From the NCBI RefSeq assembly GCF_900107965.1, contig NZ_FNVU01000006.1, positions 484,864 to 548,863 of the forward strand: DNA of 64,000 nucleotides, given 5' to 3'. Positions 8,781-16,472 of the stretch are shown here, piece by piece. The translations under genes and the position numbers were made by a program. Position 1 is the stretch's first letter. The number at the start of each line of letters is the position of its first letter. The notes below the pieces were generated by a model, which saw only the letters and a program-made list of their open reading frames with translations, made no database searches and had not been told where the DNA came from. The stretch comes from Actinacidiphila yanglinensis (GTDB taxonomy: Bacteria; Actinomycetota; Actinomycetes; Streptomycetales; Streptomycetaceae).

Positions 8781-8872
8781 GCAGCACCACCGCGACCTCG
8801 TCCTCGTACCCCTGTCCGTCGAAGGAAGAAGGGCCCTGCCGCCGACCGGGGACGCCCGGGGACACCGCGCGG

Positions 8873-9913
8873 TCAGGACCGGCGGGCGGCCAGCCTCCCC
8901 GCCATGGCGGCGAGGTGGTCGCGGTGACGACCCGGAGGCAGGTCGTCCAGCGCGGTCAGCGCGGCGGTGAGGTGCTCGGTCGCGGTGGCCCGAGCCGCGT
9001 GCAACGCACCGCCCGTCTCCAGGAGTTCGGCCAGCGCGTGCTGCGCGTCCTCGGCCGGCCGGCGCCACAGATCCTGCAGCATCCGGCGCTGCCGGGGAGC
9101 GGCGTTGCGGAAGGCGATCAGCACCGGCAGGGTCGGGCGCCGGTTGCGCAGGTCGCTGAGCGCCGGCTTGCCCGCCGCCCCGGCGTCGTCGGCATACGGC
9201 AGCAGGTCGTCCTGCATCTGGAACGCGACCCCGAGGTGGTCGGCGAACCGGGCGAGCGCGCGGGAGTGCGGCTCGCCCGCGTCCGTCAGCACGGTGGCCA
9301 CTCGGGTCGCCGCATCCAGCAGGGATCCGGTCTTGAGCCGGACCATCCGCAGGTATTCCGCGATGGCACAGTCCATACGGCCGACCAGATCGGCTTCCAT
9401 CATCTGACCGCGGCTGACCTCGACCGCAGCCGTGCTGATCACCTCCAGCACCTGGAGGGCCCGGTCGGCGTCATAGCCGCTGGAGCGCAGGGCCCGGGCC
9501 TGGCCGAGCGCGGCGCACATCATGGCGTCCCCGCCCACCAGTGCGTCGGCCCGTCCGAATCGCGCGGCCACACTGGGGCGCCCGCGTCGCAGCGCATCCT
9601 GGTCGATGATGTCGTCGTGCACGAGCGTGGCCGCGTGCAGCATCTCCAGGGCCGCGGCAGCCGGCAACGCCGCCACCGGATCGCCGTCCAATGCCGCGAC
9701 GGTCTCCAGCAGGAGCAGAGGACGCAGCAGTTTCCCGCCCGGCAGCAGCGCGTAGCGCATCAGTGCGCCCAGCCGGTCGTCCGAGGCGCAGGCGGATTCC
9801 AGGTACCCGAGCAGTGACGCCGTCAGTTCGACCGCGCACCCTCCCGCGAGGTTCTCCTCCGCCACGGGGAGCGTCAGGAGGGGCTCGGGGCCGAGCTCCA
9901 CGCCACCGCGCAC
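8873..9913 (-). CDS. (E)-polyprenyl diphosphate synthase (GGPP-synthase-like)
   Basis: Chain-elongating trans-prenyltransferase that condenses isopentenyl diphosphate with an allylic diphosphate. About 346 residues. The substrate-binding GGKLLRPLL, the first Asp-rich motif HDDIIDQD and the second region QMQDDLLPYADD are present. The second motif is DDLLP rather than the usual DDxxD, with two more Asp four residues on. Two Ala precede the first Asp-rich motif by a few residues (LHAATLVHDD), but product length cannot be read with certainty. The start is unclear: GTG at 9913 or 9901; neither has a strong ribosome site. No carotenoid, hopanoid or terpene gene is nearby, so it is an orphan synthase. 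Confidence 0.85.
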   Translation of the reverse strand: MRGGVELGPEPLLTLPVAEENLAGGCAVELTASLLGYLESACASDDRLGALMRYALLPGGKLLRPLLLLETVAALDGDPVAALPAAAALEMLHAATLVHDDIIDQDALRRGRPSVAARFGRADALVGGDAMMCAALGQARALRSSGYDADRALQVLEVISTAAVEVSRGQMMEADLVGRMDCAIAEYLRMVRLKTGSLLDAATRVATVLTDAGEPHSRALARFADHLGVAFQMQDDLLPYADDAGAAGKPALSDLRNRRPTLPVLIAFRNAAPRQRRMLQDLWRRPAEDAQHALAELLETGGALHAARATATEHLTAALTALDDLPPGRHRDHLAAMAGRLAARRS

Positions 9914-10226
9914 ACTCCACCAGCTCTCAAGCAGGACAACGATCAGGACCCCGCCTGCCCGTTCGCTCGACCGGAGGACCGGGCGGGGTGCGGGAGCGGC
10001 GGATACCCACACAATAGGTGGCTCACCCACCGCAGCATTCACCGGCCTGTGAGTGAACGAAGAACGACGCTGCGGCGACCCCGCGCAGCCGCCGCCCGGC
10101 CATCCGCCGAGCCGTGATGCCGCCGCCCAGCAGTCTCGCGATCTACGGTCCCGCCGCCAGGGCGCGCGGCCGGAGATCCGACGCCGCCACGCCCGCGAGG
10201 GTGGGAGGCAGGACCACGTCAACCCG
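9914..10226. other. Intergenic region, 313 bp
   Basis: Lies between the start of the prenyl synthase gene and the end of the MFS gene, both on the minus strand, so it must hold the synthase promoter and the exporter's transcript end. I see no strong hairpin, RNA gene or convincing promoter. Open frames across it are shadows. Confidence 0.4.
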
Positions 10227-11645
10227 TCAGCGTCCTCGCGGACGGACCCGCACCGCCGCCCGTATCCGCGTGGCCCACGCCCCACCCTCTTCCCCCCGGG
10301 ACCCACCGGCGGTGCGGCGCGGAACGGGCGGGAGGACGGAGGCGGACAGCGGGTCGGCACCGGAGTCGATGCCGGAACCGGATCCGGCAGCCGTTTCGAA
10401 AGCAGCCCCGACCTCAGCCTTGCAGTCGGTCCCGAGCGGGAGAGCGGCGTCCCGTTGCCCCGTTTCCGTTCGGGGACGGCGCAGCAGCAGGAGCCAGGCG
10501 GCGAGCCAGCCGAAGACACCGACCGCCGTGAGTTGCACCCGGAAGTCGACGAGGGCGACCATCCCGGCGCCGACGGCCGCGGCGACCGCCGTGGGGGCGA
10601 AGACCACCGTGCCCGCGGCCGCGGCCACCCGCCCGACCAGCGCGGGGTCGGTTCGCTGCTGGACAGCGGTGAAGGCGGCGACGATCACCCAGGGCAGTCC
10701 GATCCCGATGGCCAGGGTGCCCGCGAGGCAGACCGGCAGGGACGGTACGGCCCGCAGGGCGGCACCCGCCGTGAACAGCATCAGGCCGAGGGCGGCGAAG
10801 GCGCGTTCCTGCAGGCGGCGCATGACCGCGCCGGAGACCACACCCGCGACGATCGATCCGCTCCCCTGCACCGCGTAGAGGACGGCGACGAACGCCGGCG
10901 GGCGGTGCAGTCCCGAGTCCGTCATCGCGTAGATGGCCGCGCTGCTGATCCCGGACAGGAACATGGCGACAGCACCCGCCGCCACCAGGCGCAACAGCAG
11001 CGGATCGCTCCTCAGGCTCCGCACCCCCTCGGCGGTCTGCTCCCGCCAGTGGCCGGCGACCGGGGCGGGAGCCTGCTCCCGGACCCGCAGCGCGGCGAAG
11101 GCGACCGCCGCGAGCAGGAACGTCGCGGCATCGAGCAGGGCGACCGCGCCGCCGCCGAAGCGGAGGAAGAGCCCGGCACCGGCGAGCGGGGCGAGGAGCT
11201 TCATCGCCTCGTTGACCGTCATCCGCAGGCCGTTGAAGTCGCCCCGCAGGTCGGGCGGTACGGCGGAGGTGACGATGCCGGCCTCGGCCGCGTCCGAGAG
11301 GACGGAGGCGGCGCCGATCACGGTGAACACCGCGAAGACCAGCCAGACGTCCCGACCCGCCCGCACCGCGAGAAGCACCGGGAGCAGGGTGGCGAGGAGC
11401 ACGTTGATGCGGATGAGCAGGACGCGTCGCCGCACCCGGTCGGCGACGGTGCCGAGTACCGGGCCGACCAGGGTGGGCGCCCACACGCAGAAGGTCACCG
11501 CGGCAGCGAGGCTGTCGGAACCCGTGAGCGTCTTCACCCAGATCCCCGCGACCAGGGTCATCGCCGAGTCGCCGAACCCGGAGACCAGGACCCCGCCGAG
11601 GTACGTGGTCGCCGCGCGGTCCTTCAGGACCTTCCGTACCGTCAT
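10227..11645 (-). CDS. MFS transporter, probable drug exporter
   Basis: A 12-helix major facilitator (472 residues) with the motif-A loop GTVADRVRRRVLL between helices 2 and 3 and repeated hydrophobic segments to about residue 395. The C-terminal 80 residues are hydrophilic and low-complexity (PRTETGQRD to RVRPRGR) and probably cytoplasmic. ATG 11645 is taken as the start; the ATG at 11663 lies inside the inverted repeat and has no ribosome site. The divergent ArsR gene and the operator in between suggest repression of this exporter until a substrate appears. The substrate is unknown. Confidence 0.88.
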   Translation of the reverse strand: MTVRKVLKDRAATTYLGGVLVSGFGDSAMTLVAGIWVKTLTGSDSLAAAVTFCVWAPTLVGPVLGTVADRVRRRVLLIRINVLLATLLPVLLAVRAGRDVWLVFAVFTVIGAASVLSDAAEAGIVTSAVPPDLRGDFNGLRMTVNEAMKLLAPLAGAGLFLRFGGGAVALLDAATFLLAAVAFAALRVREQAPAPVAGHWREQTAEGVRSLRSDPLLLRLVAAGAVAMFLSGISSAAIYAMTDSGLHRPPAFVAVLYAVQGSGSIVAGVVSGAVMRRLQERAFAALGLMLFTAGAALRAVPSLPVCLAGTLAIGIGLPWVIVAAFTAVQQRTDPALVGRVAAAAGTVVFAPTAVAAAVGAGMVALVDFRVQLTAVGVFGWLAAWLLLLRRPRTETGQRDAALPLGTDCKAEVGAAFETAAGSGSGIDSGADPLSASVLPPVPRRTAGGSRGEEGGAWATRIRAAVRVRPRGR

Positions 11646-11671
11646 GACTCCCAATCTAATCATTGGGAGTC
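11646..11671. promoter_or_regulatory. Probable ArsR operator (10-bp inverted repeat)
   Basis: GACTCCCAAT at 11646-11655 and its exact complement at 11662-11671, separated by CTAATC. It abuts the MFS start codon at 11645 and lies 62 bp before the divergent ArsR start, so bound protein would cover the exporter's ribosome-binding region. Confidence 0.7.
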
Positions 11672-11720
11672 GAGCAGGACAATGCCCTACGAGGCGTCAG
11701 CGCCGTCCGCGTGGGCACGG

Positions 11721-11733
11721 TGTAATGGGCCCA
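11721..11733 (+). promoter_or_regulatory. -10 box for a leaderless ArsR transcript
   Basis: TGTAAT at 11721-11726 ends 6 nt before ATG 11733, the spacing expected if transcription starts at the A of the start codon. No good -35 box and no ribosome site are seen. Confidence 0.5.
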
Positions 11734-12269
11734 TGACCGCGACCGACCCCCTTCTTCGCGCGCTGGCCCACCCGCTGCGGCTGCGGATGGTCTCCCTGGT
11801 CTGGAACGTCCCGTTGTCGGCCGCCGAACTCGCCCGCGAGCTCGGCATCTCGCACGCGCTGGCCAGCCAGCACCTGCGCAGGCTGGACGCCGCCGGACTG
11901 GTCGAACTCGCCGAGGTGCGGACCAACCGCGGTGGCAGGGAGCGGCGCTACCGCGCGGTGCACGCCTCTCCCCTGTCCGACCAGAAACACGAGGCGGCGC
12001 CGCTGCTCGCCGAGGCCCTGGCCCACAATCTGCGGGACCGCGCGGGCCGGCGGGCGCCGGACGCGGAGGGCGTCACGTCCGACCTGGAACTGTGGGTCTC
12101 CCCGGAGGCGTGGGACGGTTTCCGGCGGCGACTGGCCGCGCTGTTCGACGAGTTGCACGACGCCGCGCAGGCTCCGCACGCCGCGGGTACGGTCGGCATC
12201 GGCGCGACGGTGATGGCGTTTCCCCTGGTGGAGCCGGACCCGCGGCCCGGCGACCACTCGGACGAGTGA
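11733..12269 (+). CDS. ArsR-family transcriptional regulator
   Basis: A 178-residue winged-helix repressor. Residues 1-85 contain the ArsR fold: DPLLRALAHPLRLRMVSLVW, LSAAELARELGISHALASQHLRRLDAAGLVE and GRERRYRAVH. The C-terminal half is longer than in metal sensors and has no Cys metal site, so it more likely senses an organic ligand. It is divergent from an MFS exporter with an inverted-repeat operator between them and is presumably its repressor. ATG 11733 is favoured over ATG 11682 because of the leaderless -10 box. Confidence 0.85.
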   Translation: MTATDPLLRALAHPLRLRMVSLVWNVPLSAAELARELGISHALASQHLRRLDAAGLVELAEVRTNRGGRERRYRAVHASPLSDQKHEAAPLLAEALAHNLRDRAGRRAPDAEGVTSDLELWVSPEAWDGFRRRLAALFDELHDAAQAPHAAGTVGIGATVMAFPLVEPDPRPGDHSDE

Positions 12270-12378
12270 ATCCGTGCGATCCGACATTCGATCCGGAACA
12301 ACGGCCGGACACGCTGCGTTCTCACAGACACAGGCAGTAATCATCGGCATCCGTCAGCGAATCCCCTCAGGAGTGATC

Positions 12379-12843
12379 ATGCACCAGGCCCCCGCGACCA
12401 GCCCGCTGCTGGACCTGCTCAAGGACCAGCGGAACGGCGCGCTCGTCACGATCAAGAAGGACGGCAGGCCACAGCTGTCCAACGTGACGTTCCACTACGA
12501 CGAGTCCACCCGCTACATCCGCATCTCCGCCACCGAGAGCCGGGCCAAGGTCCACAACCTCCGCCGCGACTCGCGGGCGAGCTTCTACGTCACGACACCC
12601 GACCTCGGGGCCTATCTGGTCGCCGAGGGTGACGCCGAGCTGAGCCCGGTGGCCGCCGATCCGCACGACGCCACGGTCGACGAGTTGGTCGAGGTCTACC
12701 GGTCGATCGCCGGCGAGCACCCGGACTGGGAGGAGTACCGCGTGGCGATGGTGTCCGACGGGAGGCTGGTCATACGCCTGCGCGCCGAGCGTGCCTACGG
12801 CTGGGGCAGCACTCAGGGCAGCACCAGTGGAGCCCTGGACTAG
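12379..12843 (+). CDS. PPOX-class F420-dependent oxidoreductase
   Basis: A 154-residue split-beta-barrel flavin/deazaflavin-binding protein. ALVTIKKDGRPQLSNV, the Arg-rich AKVHNLRRDSRASF and the C-terminal RLVIRLRAERAYGWG match the actinobacterial TIGR03618-type family that binds coenzyme F420. The substrate is unknown. The start ATG 12379 has a clear CAGGAG ribosome site 6 nt upstream. The stop overlaps the end of the convergent WYL regulator by 4 bp, so no terminator separates them. Confidence 0.85.
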   Translation: MHQAPATSPLLDLLKDQRNGALVTIKKDGRPQLSNVTFHYDESTRYIRISATESRAKVHNLRRDSRASFYVTTPDLGAYLVAEGDAELSPVAADPHDATVDELVEVYRSIAGEHPDWEEYRVAMVSDGRLVIRLRAERAYGWGSTQGSTSGALD

Positions 12844-13796
12844 GCGGTGCCCGCCGCCCGGGCCAGCCGACCGGACACCGCCGCGAGAGCGGCGACCAGT
12901 TCGGGCGGCTCCTTGACCTCGAACTCCACCCCGGTCATGCCGAGGAACATCGCGAGGGAGTCCAACGACTGGAATCCGGTGGTCAGTTCACACGTGTCGG
13001 GTCCCAGCGCGGTGAGCATTCCGAATCCGGACCAGGCCAGCCCGGCCACGACCTCCGCGGAAGCGTGCAGGACCACCCTGGACTGGAAGCGGTAGGCGCG
13101 GGAGGTGACGCCCTGGGCGACGTAGGAGGCGGGGTCCTCCGGGAGTGCGCGCGGGGTGAAGCGGGGTCCGGTGGGCGTCTTCGGATCGATCCGGTCCACC
13201 CGGAAGGTCCGCCAGTCGTCCCGATCGGTGTCGAACGCGAGCAGGTACCAGCGGCGGCCGTGATGGACCAGCCGGTACGGCTCGACGGTGCGGCGGGTGC
13301 TGGTGCCACCGTGGTCGAGGTAGTCGAAGCGCAGCCGTTCCTGGTCCCGGCAGGCGGCGCCGATCACGGTCAGCAGCTCCTGGCCGACCGTCACCGTGGC
13401 GGGCATCGGGCGCACCGTGACCGCCTGCATCGCCTGCACCCGGTGCCGCAGCCGCGAGGGAAGGACCTGCTCCAGTTTGGTCAGCGCGCGCGCCGAGGTC
13501 TCCTCGATGCCCTCGACGCCGCCGACCGCACCGGTCCGCAGGCAGAGCGCCACTGCGACGGCCTCCTCGTCGTCGAGCAGCAGCGGCGGTAGGGCGGCCC
13601 CGGCACCCAGCCGGTAGCCGCCGGCGGTTCCGGGGGTGGCGTGGACGGGATAGCCGAGGGCGCGCAAACGCTCGACGTCCCGCCGGACCGTGCGGGCGGT
13701 GACGTCGAGTCGCTCGGCCAGTTCCGGGCCCGTCCAGTCACGGCGCGACTGGAGGAGGGAGAGCAGGCGCAGAAGTCGGGCCGACGTTTCCAGCAT
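12840..13796 (-). CDS. WYL-domain (YafY/DeoR-like) transcriptional regulator
   Basis: A 318-residue regulator. Residues 1-60 are an HTH_11 domain (RLLRLLSLLQSRRDW, LAERLDVTARTVRRDVERLR). Residues about 140-215 form a WYL domain (LRFDYLDHG..RRTVEPYRLVHHGRRWYLLAFD, with the W-Y-L triad), followed by a WCX-type C-terminal extension. WYL proteins bind nucleic acids or small nucleotide ligands and act as one-component regulators. Its target is not evident. It is alone on its strand and convergent with the PPOX gene. Confidence 0.9.
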   Translation of the reverse strand: MLETSARLLRLLSLLQSRRDWTGPELAERLDVTARTVRRDVERLRALGYPVHATPGTAGGYRLGAGAALPPLLLDDEEAVAVALCLRTGAVGGVEGIEETSARALTKLEQVLPSRLRHRVQAMQAVTVRPMPATVTVGQELLTVIGAACRDQERLRFDYLDHGGTSTRRTVEPYRLVHHGRRWYLLAFDTDRDDWRTFRVDRIDPKTPTGPRFTPRALPEDPASYVAQGVTSRAYRFQSRVVLHASAEVVAGLAWSGFGMLTALGPDTCELTTGFQSLDSLAMFLGMTGVEFEVKEPPELVAALAAVSGRLARAAGTA

Positions 13797-13999
13797 GGTG
13801 TTCAGTCTGCCAGCGCATCAGGACAGGAGTTGACCGCGAGGTGATCTCGGAGAGGGGAGGAGGAAGAGCCTGACGGCGCCGGGCGGCGCCGGGCAGTGAG
13901 TGGGTGGTGGCCACGTACGGCTCGACGGCGGGGTCCGGGACCGCGCGACAGACGGAAGGGGCGAGGACCGGTCTCGGGTGCGCACCACCGGGCGCCCGT

Positions 14000-15271
14000 T
14001 CAGCAGTCACAACCGCAGTCGCAACCATCACACCCGCAGTCCCCGCAGTCGCAGTTCCCGCAGCACTGACAGCAGTTGCAGCAGTCCGAGCAGCCACCGC
14101 AGTCGCCGCAGTCACCGCAACTTCCGCACCAGGACTCGCGTCGCTGGCCGGTCCAGGCGTCATCGTGGTCGGTGCAGCAGAGTTGGCACGTGCAGCACAG
14201 ACCGGCGTAGACGAGGCACCCGGCCAGCAGGCCGCGGCGGCGCGGTGGTTCGGGTGGCGGCGGGAAGCCGCCGGGGCCGCCCGGGCCGCCGGGCTGCCCG
14301 GGCGGGTAGGGCTGCTGGTCGGGTGCGCCGGGCGCGTAAGGGCTGCCGGTGTAGGGATTGCCCTGGTAGGGGTTGCTGTTCTGCCCGGCGGGACCGTGCG
14401 AGCAGGTGCTGGTGCCGAATGCCCGGTCGACGGAGCGTTCCAGTTCGTGGACGAGCAGGGTGTGGGCGAGGCGGGCCGAGGCGGTGTCCGCGAAGTCGAC
14501 CTCCCGCAGGGCGAGGCGGATGCCGTGGCGCGCGTCGTCGCACAGCCGCCGGGCCTCGGCGAGGTCGGTGCCGGTCGCGGTGAGCGGGTTCCAGGCGCCG
14601 GTCCGGGCGTCCTCGGCCAGGTCCTCGACGGCGTCGAGCAGGTGGGCGAGCCGGCCGAACAGCCGCCCTGCCTCCTGGAGCGGGGCGGTGTTGTCCGGCC
14701 GGCCGGCGAGGACCGCGGTGTGGGCGAAGGCCGCGGCAGTGGCGGTCTCGGTCGGTTCGGTCACCGACAGCACGCAACTGCCGGGGCCGGCCGTGGCTTC
14801 GACGTCGCCCTGCCTGCCGACGGCGTCGACCAGCACCGCGGTGTCGAAGCCGAGGTCGCCACCGGTCTGCGCGCCGGCCCGGTCCCAGCGTCGGGCGACC
14901 TTGCGGGCGGCGAGGGCGACGGGGCGGCGGCCGAACGCGCCGTCCCCGTCGTCGACATGGTCGCGCACCTTCGCGGAGGCGAGGACCAGCGAGACCGCCG
15001 CGGCCAACCGGGCGCCCTCGCCCTTCGCGACGGGCGCGGTACGCATGCCGCGCAGCGGGCAGGGACCCGCGGTGCGCCGCAGCTCGGGGGTGGGCGCCGA
15101 CTGCGCTTCGACCAGCACCGAGATGATCAGACCGTCGTAATTGGTGGCGATGCGGGCGAACTGCCCGTGCCCGTCCCGCAGGGCGAGGCACAGCCCGCAC
15201 AGGTGGGCCAGCCAGGAGGCCGCCATCCCCTCCGACATCCGGTGCCTGCAGGGCCGAATGATCCCGAACAT
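14000..15271 (-). CDS. DUF5685-family protein with a Cys-rich tail
   Basis: A 423-residue protein of unknown function. From ATG 15271 (RBS GGGGGAG) the N-terminal 300 residues are helical and include the conserved Cys motifs IRPCRHRM, HLCGLCLAL and AGPCPLRG, typical of DUF5685. A Gly/Pro/Tyr-rich linker (about 305-345) follows. The last 78 residues hold 25 Cys, mostly as CGxC, CC and CDC units. Such a tail could bind metal (zinc or iron) or be heavily disulfide-linked; no signal peptide is seen, so metal binding in the cytoplasm is likelier. It is divergent from sflA. The tail is unlike any standard zinc finger. Confidence 0.75.
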   Translation of the reverse strand: MFGIIRPCRHRMSEGMAASWLAHLCGLCLALRDGHGQFARIATNYDGLIISVLVEAQSAPTPELRRTAGPCPLRGMRTAPVAKGEGARLAAAVSLVLASAKVRDHVDDGDGAFGRRPVALAARKVARRWDRAGAQTGGDLGFDTAVLVDAVGRQGDVEATAGPGSCVLSVTEPTETATAAAFAHTAVLAGRPDNTAPLQEAGRLFGRLAHLLDAVEDLAEDARTGAWNPLTATGTDLAEARRLCDDARHGIRLALREVDFADTASARLAHTLLVHELERSVDRAFGTSTCSHGPAGQNSNPYQGNPYTGSPYAPGAPDQQPYPPGQPGGPGGPGGFPPPPEPPRRRGLLAGCLVYAGLCCTCQLCCTDHDDAWTGQRRESWCGSCGDCGDCGGCSDCCNCCQCCGNCDCGDCGCDGCDCGCDC

Positions 15272-15663
15272 GCTTCCACTCCCCCGTTGGACTCTCAGGT
15301 GGCGAGACCAAGTCGGCGCGGCGGCCGCCCTGCCCTCCGGCTCGGACGGTCTTGTGACCTGCGCCACCTGCACTTTGATCGTCGGTCAGGTTCGACAAGC
15401 CGATCGGCGGTCATGTTATCGGTGTGGCACGCCGTGACCGTAGGGCCGTACGGCCCCTGGAATCACTCGATCGTGGAGGACGTTCCCATCGCATCGTCAG
15501 CTGTCCAATGCCTGCCCTTGCTTGACGGTGCGCCACTATCGTGTGTGCCAGTACCGTCACAAGTCGCCTGCATGGCGCCTATCCCCTTGGCGCATCACCC
15601 TCATCATGGATGACGATAGGACTAAGCGGACGGTACAGACCGCGTGCGAGAGAGGAGGCGTCC
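15272..15663. other. Divergent promoter region, 392 bp
   Basis: Separates the DUF5685 gene (minus) from sflA (plus) and must carry both promoters. It is less G+C-rich than the genes. A TTGACG near 15513 could be a -35 box but has no good -10 partner. I see no RNA gene or strong hairpin. Confidence 0.4.
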
Positions 15664-16107
15664 ATGGGTTCGGTTCGACGGGCGAGTGCCTGGCTTGGCC
15701 TCGTCGACGACAACGGCGGCGAGGGTTACTACGACGAGGAGTACGCCGACTACGGCGAGGGCCCGGAGCGCGCCGACACGTGGGTGACCGACCCGCGGGT
15801 GAGAGTTGCCACCGAGTCGGCCGAGGAGGAGGGCCGGCGGATCGCCACGGTGACGCCCGACGGGTTCCGCGACGCGCGCGGTATCGGTGAGCTGTTCCGA
15901 GACGGCGTCCCGGTCATCATCAACCTGACCGCGATGGAGTCCTCCGACGCCAAGCGCGTGGTGGACTTCGCCGCCGGGTTGACCTTCGGCCTGCGCGGCT
16001 CCATCGAGCGGGTGGCCACCCGGGTGTTCCTGCTGACCCCGGCCGACTACTCCGTGATGAACGCCGACGCCCGCCGCACCGGAGACGGCTTCTTCAACCA
16101 GAACTGA
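15664..16107 (+). CDS. sflA: SepF-like cell division protein (SflA-like)
   Basis: A 147-residue SepF-family protein. Residues 1-15 form an amphipathic segment ([15 protein letters not shown]) of the kind SepF uses to bind the membrane, followed by an acidic linker. The SepF core is at residues 75-140: [36 protein letters not shown] and [10 protein letters not shown]. SepF proteins tether FtsZ. Streptomycetes have one SepF in the ftsZ cluster and two SepF-like paralogues that restrain ectopic septation. Gene order here (no ftsZ nearby, next to DUF5685) fits the paralogue SflA (SCO1749); that naming is from memory. RBS GAGGAGG precedes ATG 15664. Confidence 0.85.
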   Translation: MGSVRRASAWLGLVDDNGGEGYYDEEYADYGEGPERADTWVTDPRVRVATESAEEEGRRIATVTPDGFRDARGIGELFRDGVPVIINLTAMESSDAKRVVDFAAGLTFGLRGSIERVATRVFLLTPADYSVMNADARRTGDGFFNQN

Positions 16108-16225
16108 CGATGACGCGGACCGACCTGCGGGCCCTCCTCTCGAACGCGCTTCGACCTGCGGGCCGGCCGTCATCGTCGGTCGCACCGTTCGGCCCGGCTG
16201 CGACGACACCGAACGGGGGCACGTG

Positions 16226-16354
16226 ATGAGCAACGGGAACGGGAACGGCCGGTGGGCGACCGTCGCCCAGTTCGCCGCGGCGACGGCCGCGGTGGCCGCG
16301 CTGTGGTTCCTGGCGGACTGGGGCACGCCGAGCGTCCTGAGGTGGATGCTGTGA
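16226..16354 (+). CDS. Predicted 42-residue single-span membrane peptide
   Basis: Short frame starting at ATG 16226 after a GGGGGC ribosome-site-like stretch, ending TGA 16352-16354. The product has a hydrophilic Asn/Gly-rich start (MSNGNGNGRWATV) and one hydrophobic helix (AQFAAATAAVAALWFLADW). It lies 118 bp after sflA on the same strand. Codon use is G/C-ending as in neighbours. A role in division membranes next to sflA is only a suggestion; it may also be a chance frame. Confidence 0.5.
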   Translation: MSNGNGNGRWATVAQFAAATAAVAALWFLADWGTPSVLRWML

Positions 16355-16472
16355 GGGACGCGAACCCCGAACGGCCCGTCGAGCGTCCACGCCCCCTCCG
16401 CACGTCAGGCCGCGAGCCCTTATGGACACCGGGGCGCAGGTCGGAGCGCTGAGCCGGAGGACCGCCGGCGCC

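Noticed and set aside
10227..10519. Extension of the prenyl synthase frame up to 10519 (548 codons)
   Set aside because: The upstream 200 codons have no family similarity and overlap the end of the MFS gene; the synthase begins at about 9913.
10053..12269. Plus-strand frame of 738 codons that would fuse a long protein to the ArsR regulator
   Set aside because: The first 560 codons lie antisense to the MFS exporter and are Arg/Gly/Asp-rich junk typical of high-G+C shadow frames; the true ArsR start is at 11733.
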